NCBI GenBank assembly: GCA_037954325.1
Contig: JBBMNZ010000027.1
Coordinates: 8,210,501 to 8,274,500, forward strand
Source of the DNA: Fistularia commersonii
Taxonomy: Eukaryota > Chordata > Actinopteri > Syngnathiformes > Fistulariidae
Direction of reading: 5' to 3'
DNA: 64,000 nucleotides
Made by a program: the position numbers and the translations under genes. This document shows positions 45,656-57,994 of this stretch, piece after piece. Every line of letters starts with the position of its first letter. Position 1 is the first letter of the stretch. The notes beneath the pieces were generated by a model. It ran no database searches. It was not told where the DNA came from and saw only the letters and a program-made list of their open reading frames with translations.

Positions 45656-48525
45656 TTTGTCTATTATCATTTGCTCTTTATTTAATATTAAGAGTCATTT
45701 TCCAATAATGAATGTATTAGAGAAATAATCAAAGATATTCAGATTTTTTGTTGTAATATAGAACAAATAACCTATTTACTCAAGTAAATATACTTTCATA
45801 AGGTCCTGAAGTAAACTAATTGAAACTACATAAATGAGTTAATAAAGATATTGATGAATGGAATAACTAGACATGTTTCAAATAACTGTCTTGTACTGAA
45901 ATGAACTGGAAAAACACAACAATGATTTTTAAAACATATATACAAAGCATGTGTAATTGACAATTTGAGGTATCTCATGTAATTACTCATGACTCCAGCC
46001 ATTGATATTTATTGGACAGGTTACACATAAAGCTGCTTTGAATCTGACTTTGTACATTCAATGTCCGCAATTACTGTTTCTTCGTTCCTCTGCTTGACTT
46101 TTCATTTTAAATATAGACCTCTATAATCGCGGCTTGAAATTGCAGAATTTGGATAATATCAAAATTCAAATGTAAGTTCAAAGGTACATTATAATTTTTG
46201 TGATTAAAATATTTTTGTCCGCATAGCTTTTGCATTAATCTGCTCAATCTGTGTTCTTATCTTATATCAAGTCATTCAAATTCTTAAAATTAGCTTGTCC
46301 TGAGACACAGTGATAACATTTTGATAAAAAACAATTTTTACATTGTAAAAAATGAACCGTAAATATGTAAATCTAAAACTTCAAAAATGTAATTATATTT
46401 TTATATTTTTTGACTGTCTTTGTATCCTTGTGACAATGTATCGGTGTATAGTTGCCTTTACGCCTAAGAGTATTGTTACATTGCAATATCTAACCTCTTT
46501 TTAAATTTTATTTTACGTTCTGGCAAATTAGTGGCTCCGATAATTGAGACGCCTTAAGACGATGCATCTGTTCCTCAGGTTTGAGCTGTTGACTGAGGTT
46601 AATGCCTACTGAAATGACAAAACTATTTGGAGTCTATTTTCATTTTAGTTGGTTGTGAGGATTGTATATTTTCATGTTTTGGACATGTTTTGTGATAAAA
46701 CAATTCTGAAGGATACATGATGTTGGACTTTCAGAAATTACGATTTGCATTGCATATACTGTAGATCTGACAATTCGTACACAAAATTACAAATTCCTTA
46801 AAAGTAATGTTTTATTGTGACCATGCCATGCGGTGTGCAACTTTACGAAGTTGAATAAATACGGGCTCCACACTGGCAAGGACTTGATGCACCAGAGAAT
46901 GTTAAAAAATGACTGTATTATAGAAAAAAAAAAAAAAACAAACAAACAAAAAAAAGGATAAATTTGAATACGTTGTTCATGTTGCATTCCTGTAAAATCT
47001 GCATTAGGTTGCACGGATAAGGTAATGTCAATTTATTTACAACTGATGCAGTATATAAGGATGCAAATTTAAGCATACATGATTTCTTAGACTCTGCACA
47101 GGCTGATTTTAGGCTGAGATTTACTTTAACAACAGACAATTCATGAAATATCTTTTGGTTTGTTCATCTGTCCTTCATTTTCCCTCCATGTATTTGGGAT
47201 TAAAGCATTGGGACCGTTCACTGTTTTGCCCCTGTCTTTTTCATAAAAGTCTTGCCAAGTATTGGCTCTATGTAAAATCTTAAATCAGTTTTTCCTGACA
47301 AAATAAAAGTTTGATTCACAGATGGGGAAAAATTGCAGCTGGAATATGCGTAGGAAGAAAAGAACCACTGTGCAAGTGATTTTAATCTAGTTCCTCTAGA
47401 CTGTATGACTTGGCCCAAAAGGGGGGCCCCTGTCCAAATTAATAACGGCAGTGTAAAGTAATGTAGGAGCTCACCAAGTTACAGGGAGTTTCACTCCTTC
47501 TCTGAAGCCAAGGTGCAAGTTATGGCTTGTAACAACCTGGGGAACCTCAGTGGTTTATAACTGACAATTGGTTTCCTTCTCAACAGAACTTTGTATTGTT
47601 GCAAGTTGCTTGAATTAGGGCTGAATAGGTATCCATGAAAATGTTTTTTGGTGGTTAAATATAGTCTATTATTAGGGGTTTAGTTTCTCAATAGATAAAG
47701 GAAACAACTAGAAGTCTCCTTTTATGAGCTGCTACAGTGGTTACAATGTGCTACAAGACTAGTTTATGAAAAGAGTGCTGATATGGATGTGTAATCAAAG
47801 ACAATAATTATAGTCTGCGTGTCACAAGATGGTGCAGTACAAACCACTACAAATTTGGTCTCTCATTGAAAGAACTGTCCTCTTTATCTAACTTTAAGGG
47901 GTTCTTTTTCTTTTTCTTTCTTTCTGATTTTGTTACCTCTCAGGTAACAGGTTCTTATTTGTGGTGAAATATTCCACTCTTCTGTTAGATGCCAGATTCA
48001 AAGTAAGGTGGTTCCCCTGATTAGATATGATGTCAGCAAGTACCTCTAATCACTTTAGAAATTCAATGTCCACTGGAAATCAGCTGGCCAGAGAATATCC
48101 TAAAAAATAGTGCTCACAAATGATTGATAGTGATAAAATACAGATTTGCTTAATTTAAGCATTTGGGCTGGGTGATATATAGTTCAAGCTTCAGTGATCA
48201 GTGAGCACATCACATCAATATTTTGCAAGTACAAATGCATAACCTTTTAGACAGTGATGAAAGTGATATTTACAATTAGCAATAATATAATGTCTCCAAT
48301 TTCCATCGATTCAACTTTCTTTGCATGTCCAAATCACACCATTCCGAAGTATGACAAGGTGTATTTGAAAATGGCAATAGAGTCTAATATCAAGAAATAT
48401 AAAAAATAACCATCTAGATTAAAGTAACTTTCTTTGCTTTAACTGCACTGTATGTGACCCATCGTGCGAGAATATTCAATTTAGTTTTTTGCATGTTTTG
48501 CTCTTTAGGTCAAAGAGAAAGGATG

Positions 48526-48753
48526 AAGGCGTTACGGCACAATGGTTAGGTCCTGGTTTAGTTCCGACAGGAGGGCCTTTCTATGTGGAGTTTGCATGTT
48601 CTCCCCATGTCTGCGTGGCTTTCCTGCAGGTTCTCCAGTTTCCTCCCACAATCCAAAGCATGCAGTAGGTTAATTAGGGACCCTAGAGTGCCCAGACGTG
48701 TGAATGGGGGCTGGTTATGTCTCTATATGTGGCCCTATGGTTGACTGGCAATC
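48526..48753 (-). mobile_element. Dispersed teleost repeat, reverse orientation
   Basis: On the minus strand it reads GGGCCACATATAGAGACATA, then ACATGGGGAGAACATGCAAA with CTCCACATAGAAAGGCC, matching the second half of the copy at 35,732 in the same order. Inserted in NFATC3 intron 1. Confidence 0.7.
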
Positions 48754-51700
48754 TGATTTTTAGCATTGAAAGTTGAATATAGTTGGTGGCGTCAAACTGA
48801 CAGTCTTGCAGCTATTCTTGATCTTTGGTCCTGTAATATATAATACAGGGTCTCCTGAACTGTATTTTCTTTTAAGTCCGATGCCCATGTTATTAGCTAA
48901 GTAGGCACATATTCCATGAAACAGGCTTTCACTAACCATAATTGCTGTGAAAATAGAAAGGTCGTGGTTCTAATAACTCTGTTGCAGAAGATAAACTTAC
49001 TCTCTCAATCTTGTCCCTATATGGTTGGAAGTGTATGTTGTTTGTCCCTCTGTCTAGGAAATTCATCAGCTAACACTCACCTTCTGTAGGTGCTGACTTG
49101 CTTAGTGAGTGGCCATTGCCCCAGATCCATTTGCCTTCTACAAAACTCTTCAGTTGTTTTTTGTCTCGTCATTCTTGAATTGTTTGTTTGTTGTTTTTTC
49201 ACTCTCTATTGCATGCAGTAACGGTTGTCATTGTTTCTGGTTTTGGATGTCTTGACCTAGCCGTTGGACATCAGAAAAGAGAACCACAGGTTATCTCCAA
49301 AAAAGAAGCCCTTGTCCCCAGTGGTACAATAGTTGGGACACCATGGTCGATAGACGCAGAGATTGATGAGGCTAATTTTGTAAATCTAACTATTGAAGAT
49401 GTAACACTAACAGCCTTTGCATTGCAGAAAACTAAATCTCCATATTAACAGGTTTTGTCTACAGCAAGCAAAATGGTATAGTACAGTTCATGTATACATT
49501 GCAATTTGCATTGCTAGTAAAGCTACACTTTTCAGTATTGTGGTGGTATTATGCTCCTGATTTCTAAATTAAAAAGGTTTTTGGTCAAAAGCAAGGCCTT
49601 TCACTGACTGAGCACTGTAGCATCCTGATAGAACATAGTACACAAGAATTTAAAAGTGATATTTTTTCTCTGGATTCTCAATTCACCCACTATGATAAAC
49701 AAAGACATTTTATGTGTTCACATTGGTTTTTGGTCAAAAATGCTGAAAACACTTTTAAACACACCTTTCTATACATATCAATACTAGATTCCCTTTAAAA
49801 GTTGTTGATGCATGAACATATTTAAAGCCATTTTATGTTATAATATATATTTAACTATTTCCTGAAGTACCACTTACAACAGTGTGTCTATTGTGAAGTG
49901 GTGGTGTGAGTGGTAGAAATAGATACTCGTGAGTTAGGCTTATGCAGGTCACGAGCAATGACCTTATTGGGCATTGGAGGTGGTATGAGGCAGGGGGCAG
50001 AGGTGCCCTTTATGGGTGGCAGAGTTGTAAGTCTATAGTGGAGCTGACTGGCTTGCTGCCCAGACATGTCATGAGGGGTTCAGATGGCGGGGGGTATGAA
50101 AGGATAGGCGGGGTACACCACCCCCTAGCTGTTGGTAAGGGGGAATATGAATGACATTTTGTTCACAATGTCACCTTGTCTAGATTTTTTTTATTTTTCT
50201 TGCTGTTATAACTCTGCATATGTGGAATTTTCTGGTCCTCTGTCTTATCTCACACGTTGAGAGAAGGTTTTGTGGTTTGTTGGCTTCTACCATACCAGCG
50301 CAGTAGTGCTGACCCACCACCAGGATGACAGAAGTGTCTCTCCTTATTGCAGCCTTTTCAGCATATGGAAGCGGCCACCAGTGACACCAGAGAGAATGAT
50401 GTAGGATAATGAAATCACCCCATGACAGAAGTTGCAACAACTTGTCAGGTTTGAGTTCATCTGTGGACAAACAGGGATATTTCTATAGTTCTTCCGGTTT
50501 GCCTTTTCAAGAATAGCTATCTGTGAAATATCGACTCGAGAACAGCTAGTGGACAAAGCAATTTTGTCATGGGTCCACTCCTTTGATCCAAGAGCATGCA
50601 CTTCTTAGTCCTTGACGTGGGAAAGACTGAAAGACTGAAATTACATCGCTCTCATGGTAGACTATTTTGAGCTCCCAAAGAGAGTAGCAGAGGGCAGACG
50701 GCAGGTTCTGGTGACTCGGTGGTACTTAGAGCAGGAGAATCCCGCTCGTCCCAGCACGTCTGTAGCCCTCAGTTTTGCAATCTTAACGAGGAGAGGAGTG
50801 GAAGAATGCTGTGTGCCACATCGCCAGGTGAGTGTGTCAGCACTCCCGAGACTTTCTTACAGGTGTGTTGTATATGTGTGTATTTCGTCTAGACTTTCTT
50901 ATCAAGGGGTGGAGGCGATGACCCAGACAAACAGCTGTACAAGTATTAGTTGTCTTAAAGAGAAGTATTTGCTTTCCTGAATACAATCAGAAAAAAAAAA
51001 GATGAAACACGGTTCAAGCTATTACTGGCAAATTAAGTTGCGTTTAATTCCGAGCACTTAATTTTCACTGTGCTTGTGGGTATCTACATTTGTTCAATTT
51101 GTTTATTTTTTTAATGTCCATTTTTATTTTTACAAATTACATTCATACTTGATAATACAACATACAGGACTGACATATCTATGACAACGCAAGCCACTAA
51201 AAATATAAAAAGAAAAAGTTTAAAAGACGTGCATTGCTACTTCATATGACGAGAAAGATGGTGCAGTTTTCATGAGATGTTAGTATTATTTTAGGGTAGG
51301 AGCCGTATTTAAGGTGAAAGAAGAGTTTGAGGTCCACCATATTGTGATCTATAAAACACAGAAGACTGCTCAATGTAGGGACGGAGACAGTGGCGGGATA
51401 TCCTTGGATGAGGTCCACAAGTGGAGCCAGAGCTCCATGTGGGTACCCCATAACCCTACTGAACTAAAGGGGTCCCAGCACCCAGTGATGAATGAGATGT
51501 TTGTTTCCCTGGGCGAGGCATGGGTAACTATGTGTGGCATCTCTCTAGTTTAAATTTAGTGTAACTGAAGCTACCACTGGCTGTGCTATATCAAAATATC
51601 AGAGGGTGCATTACACCAGAGTGAAATCTGTTTAACTCCTGTATCTAGATTGATTTTTCCCCCCTCTGCTTCATTATAACTCATGTTAGTCTAAAGTCCT

Positions 51701-51810
51701 ATTTATTTTAAGTGATATTTTTAAGCTTTCAATCAAACGAGTGCTTTATATTTGCAGTTTTTGTACCCATCACTCCATTCATGCATCCCGTCATCAAGTG
51801 TCGTTTATTA

Positions 51811-51934
51811 TGTCCATCCATCCATTCATCCATTGTCGACCGCTTATCCTACTCAGAGTTGCAGGGAACGCTGTTGCCTATTCCAGTGCTATTGGGTGAG
51901 AGGTGGGGTACACCCTGGACTGGTCGCCAGTCAA
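51811..51934 (+). mobile_element. Dispersed teleost repeat, 5' part only
   Basis: CCATCCATCCATTCATCCAT, then CGACCGCTTATCCTAC, then GGGGTACACCCTGGACTGG and TCGCCAGTCAA match the beginning of the family seen at 35,732. Inserted in NFATC3 intron 1. Confidence 0.7.
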
Positions 51935-53122
51935 CAGTTCTTATATTATTATTTTTATGTACAACATATGTTATTAGATGAAAAATATGTGAATATAGAC
52001 ATTGAGATTAAATATTTAACACAACTTTCATTAGACATTTTTAATTTGGTGATGTACTGTTTGTTTTTTGCACGCTGATGGTCCACATTTAACTTTGGCT
52101 TCATGTGACTGAGTGGAACCTACTACATAGGTCACAAATGGAATGTTGACCATGTGGACTCTGACAGCTGGAGGAAAAGTGTATTACATACTAATTTCCA
52201 TTTAGGATTTCAGTATGAACCACTGATTACTTGTCTGATCATGACTCAAATTTATGGAGATTTTGGAAATGTCTTAAATTAACCAGTTGGCCAATACAGT
52301 TGTCCTGATTTAAAAACCATCAGTCAGCTTTATTGTCAGTTTCTCCTGTCAGTACTGGCCATACAGAGGAATTGTCATTTCTTACCATCCCATGATTTGA
52401 ATAAAATATTTATTCATTTGTTTTCAAGAGCTTGGTTTTGTAGTGTGATTATAACAGCTTGAAAAATAAAAGGAAAATAATGGGTAGAGTGCTCTTTGAA
52501 CCTTTTTTCTTTGAAAGTTTGGGGTTAGCTACAGTTCTTTTCCCATTAGGGGCAAAACATGAAGCAAGAAAAAAAAGTCAATGTTGGAGGTGAACCTTTT
52601 ATAACCTTTCTTAGAAGTTAAGTATTCATGCCAAAAATTCAGTCTTTGGGTCTGCAAATCCCAGCATGATAAAAAAACAATCGGAGAATCCTCCTTAGGG
52701 CCGATAGGACGCTTCACAAACATTAGATATCTGGGAAACTTGGCGATGATAGAAAGTGATAACTGTGCAGATTTGCCTCTGCTTGGATACACCCTTGTAC
52801 AGTATAATATATAAATTTTAAGCTGACTTGTAAATTTTGAGGATACTTACAATATTGGTTGGTATGTCAACATTTGACTGAAGATAATAGCTGATCTTTA
52901 TTAGCTTGAAACAGGTTGTGCTAAAGCCAAATAATTTCGTCACTGTTTTGTTTACCAGGAATTTCATTGCTCAGTCAATGTGTTCATGCGCTTGAATCTT
53001 AGCGAGCTAATGACTGTTAGTGAGGTGAAAGTCTGACTTAATTGCTGTAATTTAATCTTAAAATCATAGCAGACTCAGTTTTTTAATGTAGACTAATCTG
53101 AATATCACAAAGTAATAATAAT

Positions 53123-53338
53123 CTATCCTTTATTAATCCCTGTTGGGAAATTTGTTCTCTGCAATTAACCCATCATGGATGAGCCATGAGCAGTAGGCAT
53201 GCCATCGACCAGCGCCAGGGGAGCAGTGTCTTGCTCAACAACACTTCGACACATTAGGAGGAGCCAGAAATTGAACCAGGAATGTTCAGTTTCAAAGACG
53301 ATTGCGCAACCTCCTGCACCATGCCACCCCCTAAGTAG
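53123..53338. mobile_element. Second type of dispersed teleost repeat
   Basis: The blocks CTTTATTAATCCCTGTTGGG, TTCTCTGCAATTAACCCATC, GTCTTGCTCAACAACACTTC and GAACCAGGAATGTTCAGTTT follow the layout of a common fish repeat with TTTATTAATCCC...AACCCATC...TTGCTCAAGGGCAC. I recall the family by its sequence but not its formal class. A possible scrap of similar sequence (GCCTTGCTCAAAGGCACCTT) occurs at 321-340. Confidence 0.55.
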
Positions 53339-53997
53339 GGTTATACTCCATGAAAGAATTTTTTTTCTTTGTGGTCCACAGGTAGCAAAAAGCTTAGAAC
53401 AGCAGATTTGACCGCAGACTTGTTGCATTCAGATAATCTGTGACACACTGTCAGTTTATTTCTTCCACTGATGATATTTAAGCTTAGGATATATCTCTTA
53501 AGCTATTAGATCATTACAGTATAAAACAAGCCAGAAAATAACAATAGAAATTACTCTAGAATCTATTACTATTGGCTTTGTATAGTGTGTGTGTGATACA
53601 TGATTAAGTTAGAGTGACACTGTGAATTCTGCGAATGTCTTTAGTTCTATGAGAGTATGACACAAAAATGCAAATGCAAAAGGTAATGCTCCTGTTTTCA
53701 ATAAGATTACGTGATGATTTACTCAGGTTTTTTAAATTTCACAGAAAAGCTTTAATTACACAGAAAGCAACTGAAAAGCTTTATTAAACAAAAAGCTGAA
53801 AAACACATGTTTTTGGCCCAAAATATGTAAGAATTCAATCCCTCAAATAGCAAATGAGGGATTGTCTTTTTATCTGCTTTATTCATTGTATAGAATTTGT
53901 AAGTCAGTCAGTTTTCAGTGTTTTTGAGACTGGGGTTATTCTTGAGAAATTCAAAATGTGCTAAAAATACATTTCATTATTCAATTAAAAAAAAAAA

Positions 53998-54090
53998 TCC
54001 TTTCCTTTCAGCTGCTCCCTTCAGGGTTCGCCACAGTGAATCAACCACCTCCATCTAACCCTACTCTCTGTATTCTTTTGTCTCATACCA
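53998..54090 (-). mobile_element. LINE 3'-tail fragment (same family as 18,425-19,525)
   Basis: Short copy whose plus-strand text has CAGGGTTCGCCACAGTGAAT followed by CCACCTCCATCTAACCCTAC, matching the tail of the 18.4-kb copy. It represents only the 3' end of the element, as expected from 5'-truncated retrotransposition, and lies antisense in NFATC3 intron 1. Confidence 0.75.
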
Positions 54091-55198
54091 AATAAAATCA
54101 TGTCTAATTAGAAATATTTTAATACACCAAATTAATATAACTTGAGATTGTTTGAAATTATTGAAAATTATAAGCAAACCTTCAGTAGGTATTTATCCAT
54201 GTTAGTTATCTGGCACATTGTTTATCCCATAATGTTATCTCAGCATGAGATTGTTAATTAGGAGCTTAATTTAGCTGTCGGCATATGTTAACACTGGCTT
54301 AGGATTCTATAGTTAAGCTTAAGTTGGCTGGTGAGTCCGTGACGGAACAGGAAGGCTTTTGATGTCACACCAACATAATATTATAGGGTAAAGCCTGCAT
54401 TATCCTGTTGCGAGGATATCTTATTCTCACATACTTTTATATGTATCCAACAACCTACAAAACACAGGGATCAGTAATATGCCACACACACATTCAGTAA
54501 GGTTTTAGGCCACAGGTGTAAACCAAGCTTTACAATAGGAGTGCATGTGCGTCACCAGCTCTGTGTTTGGACATGCACACAGCCAGCCAGCTACAGAGTT
54601 CCTGGAAAACCAAGGGGGAAGGAATTACATTGGTGTTTTAGAGCTCTCTGCTGAATCACTGCAAATATCTATATCAGTCCCAGTGTTTGATCTGACTACT
54701 AATGAAGGAAACAGGAAAACAGGTTAGACATGGCTGATTAAACTTAACTTAAATTTATGTGTACAATAAAAGTTGTGTGTGTATGTGTGGTGTGTGTACT
54801 TATATATGTATACATATACATGCACAAACACGCATACTGTATAAATGAACACATTATGCAATTATGTAAGAAAAATCACAATCTGTTTTTATGATTTACA
54901 TTTCTCATTCCTTGAGCTTATAGCACGTAATGGTTATATGGCCATCGTCTGTTGGTCAACAATTCTTGAAGAGAGTTGAAAGAGGAGATGAGACAGGACT
55001 ACTGGGCTGAACACAAAGCCTTTTGTATTACAGGGGATGTAAGCAGAGCCTGTTCTAATCAACCTGCTTGACCATCACAAAGGCAACCATGGCTTAGGTT
55101 ACTGCACCACATGGTATTGGGGCAACTAGGTAACCCAAGACAGTTATATGTTTGGCTGTGTGCACACATGTGCATGCACAACACACGCACGTACACAT

Positions 55199-55200
<2 letters not shown>

Positions 55201-55244
<44 letters not shown>
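55201..55244. repeat. (CA)n microsatellite
   Basis: Twenty-two CA units in NFATC3 intron 1, preceded by GCACAACACACGCACGTACA. Confidence 0.97.
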
Positions 55245-55248
<4 letters not shown>

Positions 55249-56390
55249 TTGCATGTTCTCAGCAGCTTTTAAATGAATGAAAACATAATACTTCATATAC
55301 AGCAGTGCCATCAGTCTATCTGCCTGTTTACATATCGTGAATTTTCGCTTTTTTATCAGTAAAGAACTAAATCTGGCAGTCCAGCCCCGTGAGAGTGGGT
55401 TTTTGAATGTGACTGAAGGTGAATGTGAATTCAAGTGTGTACGTTTTTGAATCAGAAGTACCAAAATAAATCTTTGGTGTTTTTAATCTGTAAATGTTTT
55501 ATAAATCTTTTAGTGTTGTCCCAGCCAAACTAAGTACGGTATTCACAAGTATATTTATTATGATTTTACAACGATAAAAGGGCCAGAAGCATGGAAAACA
55601 ACAAACAACAGCAAGGTAAAACTTGTAAAAACAATGAGATTAGGTTACAAGTCCTCCCCTCCCTAAGTAGTAAACTACAGTTTCTCAGAATGTGGGCCTG
55701 TGTGTCACTGCTGGTCACAGGACGCTGACACACTTTGTGTGCAGTGACAGTTAGAGGAGAGTGGAACAAAGTCTCTGTGGCTTATCCCTCAATCATGACT
55801 CCTCAGGCAGTATTAGAAGTCCGTTGAGCTTTGTGAGGAGTAACATAAGTGGATGTCACATCATCAATGGGTTTAGCCATTTCCTGTGGTTACCATGAAT
55901 TTGTGGTGCGTCACAAACATCCGTGCTATACTGAATCATCTTCTGTCGAGTGTAGTGCTATTATTAACCCGGGTACAGCAAAGCCTCTTAAAGATCTTTA
56001 ATTAACCGGATTGGCTATCTGATGTATGGACACTTGAGGAGTGAGTGACGCACTGGCCTTTCAAGAACAGTGCAGGGGCATTAAATCTAAGGCCATTGAT
56101 AAAACATCAGGACTCTCCTCTGCGACCTACTATCATCAGGTCACTGGGGTTTGGCTTTGATAGGGGGTTTCCCACTACCCACCACGTTCCTCATACTGGA
56201 GGTTTTACGTATCAGGCTAATCTTGTCTTGGGAAAAGGAAAGGGCTGTGGGCCAGGTAACATGGTCATCTGCACAGTCTTTTCATAAAGTCATACAATTG
56301 GTGGGCATTTGCTGAAGCAGAGGTAATTTTTTTTTTCTTTTTTTCACCATCAGTTGTGTTTTACGATTTATGAACTTTGTTGTGAGAGAG

Positions 56391-56472
56391 GTGGATGCAG
56401 AGAATAGGGTTAGATGGAGAAGGCTGATTCGCTGTTGCGAACCTTGAAGGGAAAAACTGAAAGGAAAAGTTG
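56391..56472 (+). mobile_element. LINE 3'-tail fragment, forward orientation
   Basis: Contains GAGAATAGGGTTAGATGGAG and, a few bases on, TGATTCGCTGTTGCGAACC, the complement of the tail seen at 18,430 and 53,998. Only the terminal part is present; it lies in NFATC3 intron 1. Confidence 0.7.
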
Positions 56473-57580
56473 TGATTTGCTGTGTGCATTTAAGTATGCA
56501 TCAGAGTTTTTTTAAGTGACAGACATAGTACCATGACAAATAGAAAATTATGAATTTGAATTCTTCTGGGACTAAAGAGACTTGAATTCTTAGTTACAAG
56601 GCCTTAAAGGGTTCCCGCTCTTGTAATTGTCAGTCAAATATCTATAACGTATTGTTGACCTTTGTTGATTGTCTGAAGACATTATTATGATTCCTATGAC
56701 AGCTGTCAATAAACTCTACATTGTGTCACAAACTAATAATCAATGCCAAGACATAAATAAGTACGCACTGGCTCTTAGGGATGACAATGATTTTAAAGCC
56801 ATATCTAAACCTGCATCAATATTGGCAGGATTAGTAAATTCTGGTTGACATTAAGTAATATTCAGATTCTGAGTTCTGCTAAAATATTAAATGTATACCC
56901 AACTTTAAAAAACCTTTTAATAGCAATATTGCATTTATAATGATATATAAATGATACTTTTGAGAGAATGTGACTGTCTTGCTACTATAAATGAAGAGAT
57001 GAAGTGATACCCTCATGTCATATCTGCTCAACAGTGCCTCAGCATCAGCAGTGGCACATTCACTCCTACATTGTCTCTTGGACCTATTCTGTCACCTTTT
57101 TTATTCAAATTCATTTCCCACAGCTGATACTTGCTGATTGGTACTTCCACTGACTAACATGTGGATGTTGAAGGTTATACTTTTATGTACTTTAGCTACC
57201 CCAATCTGTCAACATACTTGAATTCTTGAAACATGACATTCTGTTGCAATACTAATAACTCATTTGTGACCTCTCTTGGGCTTTATAGATTCAGTGAATT
57301 CAAGCAGAGATTGCTAGTAGAGCAACATAATTACACATTTTAACCCAATGTCTCATTTAGAAGACTACAATGCATCTAGCTTGAGATATCTAGATGCATC
57401 TGGGACCTTTTGATCTGACCAGAAATACCAGTCAGTCTTTATATTAAATAACCACATTCTTACAAGTGTCCTGGGGTGCACTGACTACCCCTTTCGCCAT
57501 ATCTCTGGCATAAACTGTTGTACATATTAATGTTAACAGTAATTAATCATTAGTATTTAATGATAAGGTTCTGTGAAGGG

Positions 57581-57745
57581 GATGGATAGGATCAGGAATG
57601 GGTCCATAGCACATGTTAAATAAGGTCAGAGATGCCAGACGGAGATGGTTTGGTCATGTACAGAGGAGGGATAGCAAATGTATTAGGAGAAGGTAATAAA
57701 AGTTGGATTGCCAGGCCGGTGGCCTAGAGGAACACCAAAGAGAAA
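57581..57745 (+). mobile_element. LINE C-terminal coding fragment, forward orientation
   Basis: The sequence GATGGATAGGATCAGGAATG, then GGTCAGAGATGCCAGACGGA with TGGTTTGGTCATGT, followed by a piece around GCCAGGCCGGTGGCCTAGAG, corresponds to the C-terminal end of the same LINE ORF (MDRIRN.., V/R..R.RWFGHV.., PGRR.RG.PK). Frameshifts and stops show it is inactive. It lies 223 bp upstream of the candidate NFATC3 microexon. Confidence 0.7.
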
Positions 57746-57967
57746 AGGATATATCTGCACATAAATGCAACTTCAGTGTATCTTTTTTAGTACAGCCTCC
57801 TAATTTTATTTTTGTCTGTTTTTTCTGGTTGTTTCTCTTCATGTGATCTCTGTTTAATGGTTAACTTTAAGTGAAGTAATTGGCAACTCTTTTGTCTAAA
57901 TAGCTTTTTCTCTTTCTTTCCGTCCTACTGTCCGTTTCTTGCTCCATGTCTGTCTGGTGCTACTCAG

Positions 57968-57994
57968 AGGATCCACTGCTTAAACTTGTGACAG
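57968..57994 (+). other. nfatc3: Candidate 27-nt cassette microexon of NFATC3
   Basis: Inside intron 1 a long pyrimidine tract (about 57,901-57,964, rich in TTTCTC and TTTCTTGC) runs into TACTCAG, then 27 nt, then ACAG|GTAGGC. The 27 nt has no stop in the needed frame, its length is divisible by three, and it fits the phase-1 junction exactly: exon 1 (GCA G) plus the cassette plus exon 2 (AT CTG) would insert the nine residues EDPLLKLVT between the Ala and Asp of the A-D-L-E-P-D-D junction. Seen: acceptor, donor, length and phase. Inferred: that it is used. I do not recall a corresponding exon in mammalian NFATC3, and a chance match remains possible. Confidence 0.4.

Noticed and set aside
50180..50601. 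Overlapping minus-strand frames (WGDF...) as a LINE endonuclease fragment
   Set aside because: Only a four-residue resemblance to the GDFN motif; the surrounding residues do not match any endonuclease I know.
57370..57399. 10-nt inverted repeat ATGCATCTAG ... CTAGATGCAT as a regulatory hairpin
   Set aside because: Short arms; many such pairs are expected by chance in AT-rich DNA of this length.
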